A stretch of 20,123 bases of DNA from a virus, in the IMG/VR virus record IMGVR_UViG_3300023179_000630, positions 1-20,123 of that record. One strand, 5' to 3'. A model generated the notes under the pieces. The model was given only the letters and a program-made list of their open reading frames with translations. It made no database searches and was not told where the DNA came from. The position numbers and the translations under genes are program-made. Shown piece after piece: positions 7,501-13,805 of the stretch. Positions within the stretch are counted from its first letter, which is position 1; each line of letters starts with the position of its first letter.

Positions 7501-7740
7501 ATGAAAGCAGAATTAGATAATGACTTTGATTTTGGGTTTAGTATTGTCGACGAAAACGAACTAGACATAGCTCAAACAGCTAAGTCTAGTTCAGATAAAG
7601 TTGATAAGATCTATAAAATGATTCTCCCTCTTCTTTCTAATTTGGAAAAGAATCCAGATAAAGACTATATTTACTGGCCAAATAGAATAGACAAAATTAA
7701 AGAATTTAAACAGAAGTTAAAAGCCATTTACGAAAGTTAA
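7501..7740 (+). CDS. conserved T4-like phage protein, unknown function
   Basis: This 79-residue acidic protein starts KAELDNDFDFGFSIVDENEL. It contains KIYKMILPLLSNLEKNPDK and then YIYWPNRIDKIKEF. The IlPLLsNLekNPdKdYIyWPNR core is strongly conserved among T4-like cyanophages and relatives near the replication genes, from memory of the group. No biochemical role is known to me. The sequence is predicted to be mostly helical. The start lies 9 nt after the upstream stop. Its TAA overlaps the ATG of the next gene (TAATG), so translation is coupled. Confidence 0.8.
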   Translation: MKAELDNDFDFGFSIVDENELDIAQTAKSSSDKVDKIYKMILPLLSNLEKNPDKDYIYWPNRIDKIKEFKQKLKAIYES

Positions 7741-7910
7741 TGACATTTTATTATGCAGTAGATGAATTCGGCGATAAGATGCGCCGTTTTTATTCTATAC
7801 GACTGGCTAAACAATATATTAGTAATAAGCCTGGCTGGTCTTTATTAAAAGAAAAGCTTATAATTAAGCCTGTTATTGACTGGACCAATTTTGAGGAGGC
7901 TTTATTTTGA
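7740..7910 (+). CDS. 56-residue protein, unknown function
   Basis: The ATG at 7740 uses the last A of the upstream stop codon (TAATG), and the frame ends inside the TTGA start overlap of the next gene. The product starts TFYYAVDEFGDKMRRFYS and ends KPVIDWTNFEEALF. A similar KPVIDWDD segment occurs in the next protein, around residue 116. The shared phrase may be an old duplication or a small interaction motif. It is too short to classify, but the tight overlap on both sides supports a real gene. Confidence 0.65.
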   Translation: MTFYYAVDEFGDKMRRFYSIRLAKQYISNKPGWSLLKEKLIIKPVIDWTNFEEALF

Positions 7911-8431
7911 AAGTCTTTATAGGCAAATACCCTAAGCACCATACTAAAGAGCGTAAGGTAAGTATCCGCATTGATAAGTGGGATACATGGAGTATGGACC
8001 ATACTCTTGCTCTTATTATTCTTCCTATGCTTAAGCAGGTGAAAGCTAATAAGCAAGGATCACCTAGCGACCTTCCTGAATTTCAACAAATAGACAATCA
8101 ATACCCTCAAACCTGTTTTGACTTCTATGCAGAAGGAAATGACGACGCATGGGCTGCAGGTCATAAGCACTGGGAAGAAATCATGGATAAAATGATTTGG
8201 TCATTTGAGCAAGTGCTTGACGAAGATTGGGATGAGCAATACTGGCTAGTTAAACCTGTAATCGATTGGGATGATATGGCTAGCAAAGAAGGGTTAGACG
8301 AAAAGGGCTTAAAAGAGATTAAGTGGAAGGTTCGGGGTGAATGTGATTGGGACGGCCGTATGATGCATTCGCAGCGTATACGAGAAGGTCTTGAGCTTTT
8401 CGGTAAGTATTACCAGGACTTATGGGATTAA
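7907..8431 (+). CDS. conserved phage protein, unknown function
   Basis: This 174-residue protein starts at TTG, chosen because a strong ribosome binding site (GAGGAGG, 7893-7899) lies 7 nt upstream and because TTGA overlaps the previous stop. It contains IRIDKWDTWSMDHTLALIIL followed by PMLKQVKANKQGSP, and AWAAGHKHWEEIMDKMIWSF near residues 82-101. This WDTWSMDHTLA...W..I.dkMIW pattern is widespread in myoviruses and other phages, but its function is unknown to me. The protein is rich in Trp and acidic residues. It is the last gene of the 7501 run before the GC-richer insert at 8434. Confidence 0.78.
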   Translation: MKVFIGKYPKHHTKERKVSIRIDKWDTWSMDHTLALIILPMLKQVKANKQGSPSDLPEFQQIDNQYPQTCFDFYAEGNDDAWAAGHKHWEEIMDKMIWSFEQVLDEDWDEQYWLVKPVIDWDDMASKEGLDEKGLKEIKWKVRGECDWDGRMMHSQRIREGLELFGKYYQDLWD

Positions 8432-8433
8432 TA

Positions 8434-8535
8434 ATGAACGAACGAATTGCACAACTTTATGCTGTCTTGCCCAAGGAACAAGGAGTTGAAGACGGTACCG
8501 TAAGTAACAACCAGCGTACAAGGAGAAAGCAATGA
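8434..8535 (+). CDS. 33-residue ORF, unknown function
   Basis: The frame reads MNERIAQLYAVLPKEQGVED and then a basic tail to a TGA that overlaps the next ATG (ATGA at 8532). Its first five codons, together with the DNA ATGAACGAACGAATT, recur at 8763. That repeat suggests this short frame and the following one mark an insertion into an older gene that began MNERI. The AGGAGA at 8520-8525 serves the next gene, not this one. Function is unknown and translation uncertain. Confidence 0.45.
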   Translation: MNERIAQLYAVLPKEQGVEDGTVSNNQRTRRKQ

Positions 8536-8777
8536 TCCGAGACGACATTATCCGCATGGCGCGGGAGGCGGGGTATGGAGAAGCGATGGTGGATTTACAC
8601 TTACCCGCACTTATCCGCTTTGCCGCACTGGTCGCCGCTGCGGAGCGTGAAAAAGACACCGCCCTGCTACTGAAGTGCTTGGCTGCTTTGGGGTCAGGCA
8701 GGCCCGATGTTCGACAAATCGCCATTGAGCGATTGCGTGCACGACTAGAGGGTGAGTTAGCTATGAACGAACGAATT
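8434..8777 (+). repeat. 15-bp direct repeat flanking a GC-richer module
   Basis: ATGAACGAACGAATT is present at 8434-8448 and again at 8763-8777, both times encoding Met-Asn-Glu-Arg-Ile in frame at the start of a short peptide. The DNA between the copies is clearly richer in G and C than its surroundings. This is the pattern expected when a piece is inserted by recombination at a short repeat. Confidence 0.6.
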
Positions 8778-8810
8778 AATGAACTTGCAATTGATAAGGA
8801 AAATACATGA
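8532..8810 (+). CDS. small phage protein of the RDDIIRMAREAG type, fused to an MNERI tail
   Basis: The 92-residue protein has two parts. Residues 1-77 begin IRDDIIRMAREAGYGEAM and include LIRFAALVAAAEREKD. This N-terminal pattern is very common in small proteins of proteobacterial phages, where its role is unknown. GC content and codon choice differ from neighbouring genes, with GCG, CGG and CCC codons in use. Residues 78-92 (MNERINELAIDKENT) belong to the AT-richer local sequence and restart the MNERI phrase seen at 8434. The product therefore looks like a transferred gene fused in frame to the end of a native one. An AGGAGA ribosome binding site at 8520-8525 precedes the ATG. The stop overlaps the recombinase start (ATGA). 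Confidence 0.7.
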   Translation: MIRDDIIRMAREAGYGEAMVDLHLPALIRFAALVAAAEREKDTALLLKCLAALGSGRPDVRQIAIERLRARLEGELAMNERINELAIDKENT

Positions 8811-9844
8811 GCTTTTTTAGAGACTTAGTGGAGACTATTAAAGATGAGGATACTTGTATTGCCGCTGACGGCAACGGTAGTGCTGAGTTTGGTGGTTTTA
8901 TTGATACTGGCAGCTATATTCTCAACGCTGTTCTCTCTGGTAGCCTCTATGGTGGCGTACCTGATAACAAAGTTACTGCTTTTGCAGGAGAGTCCGCTAC
9001 TGGTAAAACTTTCTTCGTACTTGGTGTCGTTAGAGCCTTCCTTGACAAGAACCCAGCCGGGGGAGTCGTCTACTACGACACCGAAGCAGCAGTAACGAAA
9101 CAGATGATGGAAGACCGTGGTATCGATACAAACCGCGTTATTATTGCTGAGCCAGATACTATCCAGAAGTTTAAGACTCATGCACTTAAAATGCTTGATG
9201 CTTATGAAAAGCAGCCCGAAGACAAGCGCCCTCCTATGATGTTTGTGCTTGATTCTTTAGGTCTGCTATCTACCTCTAAGGAAATGGAAGATAGCTTGGA
9301 AGGTAAAGATACTCGCGATATGACTAAGTCGCAGGTTATTAAAGCAGCCTTCCGAGTTCTTACATTGAAGCTTGCTAAAGTTCGTATCCCAATGCTAGTC
9401 ACCAACCACGTCTATGAAATGGTTGGCTCTTATGTTCCTACAAAGGAGGTATCAGGTGGTTCAGGGCTCAAATATGCTGCCAGCACTATTGCAATGCTCA
9501 GCAAAAAGAAAGAAAAAGACGGAGACGCAATTATTGGAAACATCATTAAAGTCAAGATGTATAAGTCCCGTCTATCAAAAGAACACGGAATCGCAGAAGT
9601 GTTACTTACTTACGACAAGGGCCTCGACCGCTACTACGGTCTCCTAGACTTGGCTGAGAAGTATGACATTATCAAGAAGTCGTCTACCCGCTATGAATTA
9701 CCAGATGGTCGTAAAGTATTTGGCAAAGAGATTAATCGTAATCCTGCTGAGTATTTTACTGCTGAAATCATGGAACAGCTTGAAGAAGTAGCTAAGAAAG
9801 AGTTTAGTTATGGATCAAACATAATAACAGAAACTGATGATTGA
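8807..9844 (+). CDS. uvsX: UvsX-type RecA-like recombinase
   Basis: The 345-residue protein has Walker A GESATGKT at residues 61-68 and Walker B-like MMFVLDSLGLL near 145-155. VTNHVYEMVGSY near 200 and the GGSGLKYAAS segment follow, the latter in the place of the DNA-binding loop 2 of T4 UvsX. Length and motif order match T4 UvsX (about 390 residues) with a shorter C-terminus. UvsX forms filaments on single-stranded DNA and catalyses strand exchange. In T4-like phages this drives recombination-dependent replication and repair. It is coupled to the helicase gene by an 8-nt overlap, the same order seen in cyanophages. The start is ATG at 8807 overlapping the upstream stop; GATAAGGA lies just before it. 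Confidence 0.95.
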   Translation: MSFFRDLVETIKDEDTCIAADGNGSAEFGGFIDTGSYILNAVLSGSLYGGVPDNKVTAFAGESATGKTFFVLGVVRAFLDKNPAGGVVYYDTEAAVTKQMMEDRGIDTNRVIIAEPDTIQKFKTHALKMLDAYEKQPEDKRPPMMFVLDSLGLLSTSKEMEDSLEGKDTRDMTKSQVIKAAFRVLTLKLAKVRIPMLVTNHVYEMVGSYVPTKEVSGGSGLKYAASTIAMLSKKKEKDGDAIIGNIIKVKMYKSRLSKEHGIAEVLLTYDKGLDRYYGLLDLAEKYDIIKKSSTRYELPDGRKVFGKEINRNPAEYFTAEIMEQLEEVAKKEFSYGSNIITETDD

Positions 9845-11222
9845 AAATACAATCTTTAATAACTTAGTCTTTAATGAAGAGTTTGCAAGAAAAACTCTTC
9901 CTTTTTTAAAGGCAGACTATTTTCAGAATAAGCTTGATAAGGTTCTGTTTAAACTAATAGATGAATATGTAACAAAGTATAATAGTATTCCTACTAAAGC
10001 AGCGCTGATAGTAGAGTTGGATAGTGTCTCAGGTACTAATGATGATGAGCATAAAATGCTCGTTGATAAAGTAAATGAGATTAAGGATGAGCAAGCAGAT
10101 GTTAAATGGCTAGTAGACCAGACTGAGAAGTATTGTCAGGACAGAGCCATTTATAATGCTATTATGAGCTCTATTCAGATTATCAATGGCAATTCGCAAG
10201 ATGGTAAAGGTAAGATACCAACTCTACTCTCTGATGCATTAGGTGTATCATTCGATACTCATATTGGTCATGACTTTCTAGATGACTTTGAATCACGCTT
10301 TGAGTTTTATCATCAGAAAGAAAAGCGAGTTCCGTTCGATTTAGATTACTTTAATACTATTACTAAAGGCGGCTTACCTCTTAAGACACTTAACGTGGCT
10401 CTTGCTGGTACCGGTGTAGGTAAATCTCTCTTTATGTGTCATTGTGCTGCTGCTAATTTAATGAGCGGTAAGAACGTTCTATACATTACTATGGAAATGG
10501 CAGAAGAGAAGATTGCCGAGCGTATAGATGCAAACCTATTGAATGAGCCAATGGATATGCTATCGATGCTGCCTAAAGAGGCATACGATAAGAAGATTGA
10601 ACGCATTAAGAATAAGACGCTAGGTAAGTTAATCATTAAGGAATATCCTACTGCGTCTGCAGGGGCTGCTCATTTTAGGCATCTTCTAGGCGAATTGAAG
10701 TTGAAAAGAAATTTTGTTCCTGATATAATCTATGTGGATTACTTAAACATCTGCATGTCTTCGAGGCTAAAGTATGGTTCAAATGTCAATTCATACACAT
10801 ATATCAAATCTATTGCAGAAGAGATTAGAGGGCTCGCGGTTGAATTTAATGTACCAATCGTATCTGCAACTCAAACTACGCGCTCAGGTTATACTAATAC
10901 TGATCTCGGCCTCGAAGACACTAGCGAATCGTTTGGGTTGCCCGCGACTGCGGATTTTATGTTTGCTCTTATCACGTCAGAGGAACTGGAAGACCTTGGA
11001 CAAATACTGGTCAAACAATTAAAGAATCGATATAACGATCCTAGTCATCATAGAAAGTTTGTAGTAGGTGTAGATAGATCTAAGATGAGGCTCTATAATG
11101 TAGAGCAGTCAGCACAAGATGATATTATAGATGATACTCCGTTGTTTGATCGTTCGTCGTCTGGAGAACGTATCAAGCAAGAACGTAAATTTGATAAAAC
11201 GGTCTTTGACGAATTCAAATGA
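9837..11222 (+). CDS. 41: replicative DNA helicase (T4 gp41 / DnaB-like)
   Basis: The 461-residue protein is close in length to T4 gp41 (475). The N-terminal helical domain covers about residues 1-150. The RecA-like motor follows, with Walker A GTGVGKS at 191-197, the H1a-type YITMEMAEEKIAERI segment at 216-230, Walker B DIIYVDYLNI with D301, and the H3-type VSATQTTRSG near 344-353. The H4 region has LKNRYNDPSHHRKFVVGVDR. It unwinds DNA 5'-3' ahead of the polymerase as a hexamer and would work with a gp61-like primase not seen here. The ATG overlaps the end of uvsX, and its stop overlaps the metallopeptidase start (ATGA). Confidence 0.95.
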   Translation: MIENTIFNNLVFNEEFARKTLPFLKADYFQNKLDKVLFKLIDEYVTKYNSIPTKAALIVELDSVSGTNDDEHKMLVDKVNEIKDEQADVKWLVDQTEKYCQDRAIYNAIMSSIQIINGNSQDGKGKIPTLLSDALGVSFDTHIGHDFLDDFESRFEFYHQKEKRVPFDLDYFNTITKGGLPLKTLNVALAGTGVGKSLFMCHCAAANLMSGKNVLYITMEMAEEKIAERIDANLLNEPMDMLSMLPKEAYDKKIERIKNKTLGKLIIKEYPTASAGAAHFRHLLGELKLKRNFVPDIIYVDYLNICMSSRLKYGSNVNSYTYIKSIAEEIRGLAVEFNVPIVSATQTTRSGYTNTDLGLEDTSESFGLPATADFMFALITSEELEDLGQILVKQLKNRYNDPSHHRKFVVGVDRSKMRLYNVEQSAQDDIIDDTPLFDRSSSGERIKQERKFDKTVFDEFK

Positions 11223-11644
11223 TTAATATTAGTGTTAAAAAGACTTCTAAAGAACAAGAAGAAGTTCTAATAAATGCTGCCACCTTTTATCTTGATAAAC
11301 TTAACATAAGAAAGAGAACCATACCTCTAGACATAGAAATAACTCTATGTAAATTAGATGCTGATGGATATTGTGATTTTAACTATGATCATAAATATCC
11401 AGAGATAGCTATACATTTAAACAAGCGATTATCTGAAAAGGATATGCTTGTTGCTCTTGCTCATGAATTAGTTCATTCTAGGCAATATCTAAGAAAAGAA
11501 CTAATTAGTAAGGATAGAGTTTTTCTATGGAAAGGAAAAACTTCTAAGAATTATGAGTGGGAAGATGAAGCATACGATTTAGAAAGTCAGCTCTATGAAA
11601 GGTATGAAAATGAGTGCAAATACAAACATTGGCACAAGTTCTAG
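11219..11644 (+). CDS. zinc metallopeptidase-like protein (HExxH), copy 1
   Basis: The 141-residue protein has the zincin signature H82-E83-L-V-H86 in LAHELVHSRQYL. A tryptophan region (FLWKGKT) follows, then YEWEDEAYDLESQLYERY, whose acidic residue(s) at 115-118 could supply the third zinc ligand. The arrangement resembles small SprT/M-type phage metallopeptidases. In this window the protein at 13232 has the same order (HExVHxxQY, WxG, WExEA), so the two are paralogues or share a fold. The substrate is unknown. It is directly coupled to the helicase gene (4-nt overlap) and overlaps the next frame. Confidence 0.8.
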   Translation: MINISVKKTSKEQEEVLINAATFYLDKLNIRKRTIPLDIEITLCKLDADGYCDFNYDHKYPEIAIHLNKRLSEKDMLVALAHELVHSRQYLRKELISKDRVFLWKGKTSKNYEWEDEAYDLESQLYERYENECKYKHWHKF

Positions 11645-11846
11645 TAAGAGAAAGAAGTATAATCGCTATGCATCTTTAGAAGCTGTTGAATTTGGTAATT
11701 GGCTAATAAAGGCTAGCAGTGCTGACGCTGGAGGTATTTTAGTTATTATGTACAATACCAAAACATATCAAGCCTGTACTAAGTATTTTAGTGATGAATA
11801 TCAGGCTAATATCTTTATTACGTATGCGATGGAGAAGTATCAGTAG
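11610..11846 (+). CDS. 78-residue protein, unknown function
   Basis: The ATG at 11610 is preferred because an AAAGG at 11598-11602 stands 7 nt upstream; two in-frame ATGs at 11595 and 11604 are alternatives. The product has a Ser/Lys-rich start (SANTNIGTSSSKRKKYNRYA). A compact alpha/beta part follows, with EFGNWLIKASSADAGGILVI and YFSDEYQANIFITYAMEKY. No family is recognised. It overlaps the metallopeptidase by 35 nt and ends 29 nt inside the convergent minus-strand phosphoesterase gene. It is therefore the last gene of this plus-strand run. Confidence 0.65.
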   Translation: MSANTNIGTSSSKRKKYNRYASLEAVEFGNWLIKASSADAGGILVIMYNTKTYQACTKYFSDEYQANIFITYAMEKYQ

Positions 11847-12588
11847 TTTCTAGCTTCTTAGTCCAGTAAACTATATCCCAGGTGCCGTCCATTTTTTCAA
11901 CGAGAGCAGAGCAGCTTTCAACCCAATCACCGCAGTTCATATAGTATAGACCGCTTATCTCTTTGATCTCCGGGGTGTGAATATGTCCACATATAACGCC
12001 CTGGAACTCTCTCTTCTTAGCATAATGAGTGATATTGCTTTCGAACTTAAATATAAAGTCGACGGCCTTTTTTACTTTATGCTTAAGGAACTTTGATAGG
12101 CTCCAATAATCAAAACCAAACTTATATCTAACCCAGTTGTATACTGAGTTAACCCATAGTAAAGAATCGTATGCTTTATCGCCTAAGAAGCTAAGCCATG
12201 GAGCTAATCGAGTAATACCATCGAACATATCTCCATGCACAACGAGATACTTCTCACCAAGAATACCTCTATACTCTGCGTGATTAACAACGCTAATGTT
12301 CCCTAAAGTAAATAGACCAACATAGGGTCTAAGAAACTCATCATGATTACCCGTCACATAGGTAATCTTAACGCCCTTTCGGCTAAGTTTGAATATCTTG
12401 CTTACTAGATGGGAATGAGACTTCTTCCAGTGCCATTTCTGTTGCTTAACTCGCCATCCATCTATAATATCTCCAACCAAAAATAGCTCTTCACACTCAT
12501 TATGCTTAAGAAAATCTGTAAGCAATTCAGCTTTGCTTTCTTTAGTTCCCAGATGTATATCTGATACGAATATGGTCTTGTACTTCAT
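11818..12588 (-). CDS. calcineurin-like metallophosphoesterase, LpxH-like
   Basis: The 256-residue protein has all five metal-binding blocks of the family: D10-I-H12 (VSDIHLG), G39-D40 (LVGDIIDGW), G80-N-H-D-E (TGNHDEF), H118-G-D (VVHGDMFD) and G201-H-I-H-T-P. The spacing and the GW and DxxE features fit bacterial LpxH/UDP-2,3-diacylglucosamine diphosphatase-like enzymes. Those cleave UDP-diacylglucosamine in lipid A synthesis. Annotation to that exact substrate is uncertain, because many relatives act on other phosphoesters. It is the last gene of a three-gene minus-strand cassette behind two small membrane proteins and overlaps the previous gene by 4 nt. A role at the host envelope is an attractive inference. 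It could equally act on nucleotides or RNA ends. Confidence 0.88.
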   Translation of the reverse strand: MKYKTIFVSDIHLGTKESKAELLTDFLKHNECEELFLVGDIIDGWRVKQQKWHWKKSHSHLVSKIFKLSRKGVKITYVTGNHDEFLRPYVGLFTLGNISVVNHAEYRGILGEKYLVVHGDMFDGITRLAPWLSFLGDKAYDSLLWVNSVYNWVRYKFGFDYWSLSKFLKHKVKKAVDFIFKFESNITHYAKKREFQGVICGHIHTPEIKEISGLYYMNCGDWVESCSALVEKMDGTWDIVYWTKKLETTDTSPSHT

Positions 12589-12851
12589 TTCTTATCGCAT
12601 GCCTCTCTCTTCTCCTTCTCACACTTATCTACCATTATAATAACGGTATTGACTTTAGTATTTAATCTAATAAGATCGTTATCTAGAGTTCTGATTCTAT
12701 CAATAAGTGCTATAAGAATATTATTAGTCTCGCTAATAATAGGTTTAACTTCTGTAGTAGTCCATCTGTAGAGATAGAATATCAAGTAGCCCATACAGCC
12801 TGCTGCTACAACAGGAAAGCCAAATTTTTCTATTAAGTGTACTATTTCCAT
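12585..12851 (-). CDS. small membrane protein, cassette copy 2 (holin-like topology)
   Basis: The 88-residue protein has one N-terminal membrane helix (about residues 8-30) starting EKFGFPVVAAGCMGYLIFYL. A heptad-type segment follows, ISETNNILIALIDRIRTLDN, then DLIRLNTKVNTVI. The C-terminus is highly charged and Lys-rich. It is clearly related to the next protein (12851-13129): both have a GFP-(V/M)-(V/A)-AA-C-GY helix start and a (D/K)-RI-T-DNDL coiled region. One helix plus a charged tail is compatible with a holin, antiholin or spanin-like partner, but no enzyme motif is present. Proteins of this pattern are found in T4-like cyanophages. TAATG and ATGA overlaps couple all three cassette genes. 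Confidence 0.72.
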   Translation of the reverse strand: MEIVHLIEKFGFPVVAAGCMGYLIFYLYRWTTTEVKPIISETNNILIALIDRIRTLDNDLIRLNTKVNTVIIMVDKCEKEKREACDKK

Positions 12852-13129
12852 TAGTCTTTTCTTAATTCATCAGTGTTATTCAGTCTAGAGATTCTCTCTA
12901 CATCAGGAGGAAGATCTAAGGCAGTTGAAATCAGGATATCAATTTTAAGTAAATCGTTATCCATTGTCTTAATTCTTTTATCTAATGATAGTATTATACT
13001 TTGAATACTCTTGATGTTACTAATGACACCAGCTAAAATAAATTTCAGTGTCAAGTACACAAAATAGCCTGCGCATAGTGCTGCTGCCATTGGAAACCCA
13101 AGCTCTGCTAGAAGCTTATAGAAGTCCAT
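12851..13129 (-). CDS. small membrane protein, cassette copy 1 (holin-like topology)
   Basis: The 92-residue protein begins DFYKLLAELGFPMAAALCAG, followed by YFVYLTLKFILAGV as a membrane helix. It then has the amphipathic region IKSIQSIILSLDKRIKTMDN. A short tail (DLPPDVERISRLNNTDELRKD) follows. The ATG at 13129 is chosen because AAAGGAG stands 5 nt upstream (13135-13141); the frame is open for 7 more codons. It is the paralogue of the gene at 12585-12851. The DNDL and GFP/GY phrases are shared. It leads the minus-strand cassette, and a late-promoter-like box lies at 13152-13159. The function is unknown; holin-like or envelope roles are inference. Confidence 0.75.
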   Translation of the reverse strand: MDFYKLLAELGFPMAAALCAGYFVYLTLKFILAGVISNIKSIQSIILSLDKRIKTMDNDLLKIDILISTALDLPPDVERISRLNNTDELRKD

Positions 13130-13151
13130 GGTTTCTCCTTTGAGAATCAAT

Positions 13152-13159
13152 TATTTATC
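13152..13159 (-). promoter_or_regulatory. late-promoter-like box GATAAATA
   Basis: On the minus strand the sequence reads GATAAATA, 7 of 8 matches to the T4 late consensus. It lies 22 nt before the start codon of the first cassette gene, with AAAGGAG in between. The placement suits late expression of the three minus-strand genes. One mismatch makes it less certain than the boxes at 1404 and 5525. Confidence 0.4.
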
Positions 13160-13165
13160 AGCCTG

Positions 13166-13194
13166 TTGCCTTTCTTTTCGAATACTCGTACAAT
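13166..13194 (+). promoter_or_regulatory. early sigma70-type promoter (TTGCCT, 17 nt, TACAAT)
   Basis: The -35 is TTGCCT at 13166-13171 and the -10 is TACAAT at 13189-13194, with 17 nt between. The flanking CTTTcTTT and ...TACAATG match the other early promoters of this window. This is the weakest member at the -35. It drives the metallopeptidase gene at 13232. Confidence 0.75.
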
Positions 13195-13231
13195 GATGAT
13201 GTTGGGTAAGCAATCACACACAGGAGCATAC

Positions 13232-13738
13232 ATGAACAACGTTACAGATATCAAAGTAGACGAAAACGTCTTTACTACAGTCCAGATCAATACCTACATG
13301 AAGGGCAACCTAGGAATCTTTCGAAAGGTTGTTGCTGCAGCAAAGAAGGCTATCGAAGCGCCGTTGCGTGATAAGCTGACTGAAGCGGGCAACGATGTGC
13401 GTATTGTTTATTATCTCAAGAACCTTAAGACGCGTCGCACTCACGGCAAATGCATCCGAAGTGCTAACGGCAAAATGATTACGGTTCTGCTTAACGCAAA
13501 GGTATTGCCTAGCATAAAAGATATGGCTGAGACGCTAGGTCATGAGATGGTTCACGTCGAGCAGTATATGACCGGGCGGATGACAAGCGATGGTTATCAT
13601 CGAGTATGGGAAGGTCAGAAGCATCATGGTCGCGGTACTACTTATGAGAGCTATCGCAATCTGCCTTGGGAGAAAGAGGCGTTCGATCGCCAAGCCGAGG
13701 AGGCATCCAAGATCCTCAATGCGTACCACAAGGGTTGA
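13232..13738 (+). CDS. zinc metallopeptidase-like protein (HExxH), copy 2
   Basis: The 168-residue protein uses the ATG at 13232, chosen for the AGGAG at 13222-13226 and because the predicted mRNA starts near 13201. The frame is open back to the promoter. Residues 100-112 read ETLGHEMVHVEQY, with zinc ligands H104 and H108 and catalytic E105. HRVWEGQKHHGRG and YRNLPWEKEAFDRQAEE follow, which may give the third ligand. The same layout occurs in the protein at 11219, but sequence identity outside the motifs is low. The N-terminal half may recognise the substrate. An early promoter directly in front suggests action soon after infection. The target is unknown. Its TGA stop lies within the -35 box of the next promoter. 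Confidence 0.82.
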   Translation: MNNVTDIKVDENVFTTVQINTYMKGNLGIFRKVVAAAKKAIEAPLRDKLTEAGNDVRIVYYLKNLKTRRTHGKCIRSANGKMITVLLNAKVLPSIKDMAETLGHEMVHVEQYMTGRMTSDGYHRVWEGQKHHGRGTTYESYRNLPWEKEAFDRQAEEASKILNAYHKG

Positions 13739-13763
13739 CTTTATTTCCGCGTGACGCTATCAT
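13735..13763 (+). promoter_or_regulatory. early sigma70-type promoter (TTGACT, 17 nt, TATCAT)
   Basis: A perfect -35 core at 13735-13740 contains the TGA stop (13736-13738) of the metallopeptidase gene. The -10 is TATCAT at 13758-13763, spacer 17 nt. It is followed by a leader of about 35 nt with AAGGAG before the AAA ATPase gene. Confidence 0.85.
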
Positions 13764-13805
13764 GTATTGGTCGTTAGGGAAACACACACAACACAAGGAG
13801 AGAAA

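Noticed and set aside
8420-8725. 101-codon minus-strand frame opposite the GC-richer insert
   Set aside because: It is a shadow of the plus-strand RDDIIRMAREAG-type gene, which has a ribosome binding site and couples to uvsX.
8825-9181. 118-codon minus-strand frame opposite uvsX
   Set aside because: It lies entirely within the uvsX gene, whose motifs are clear; no ribosome binding site or recognisable protein.
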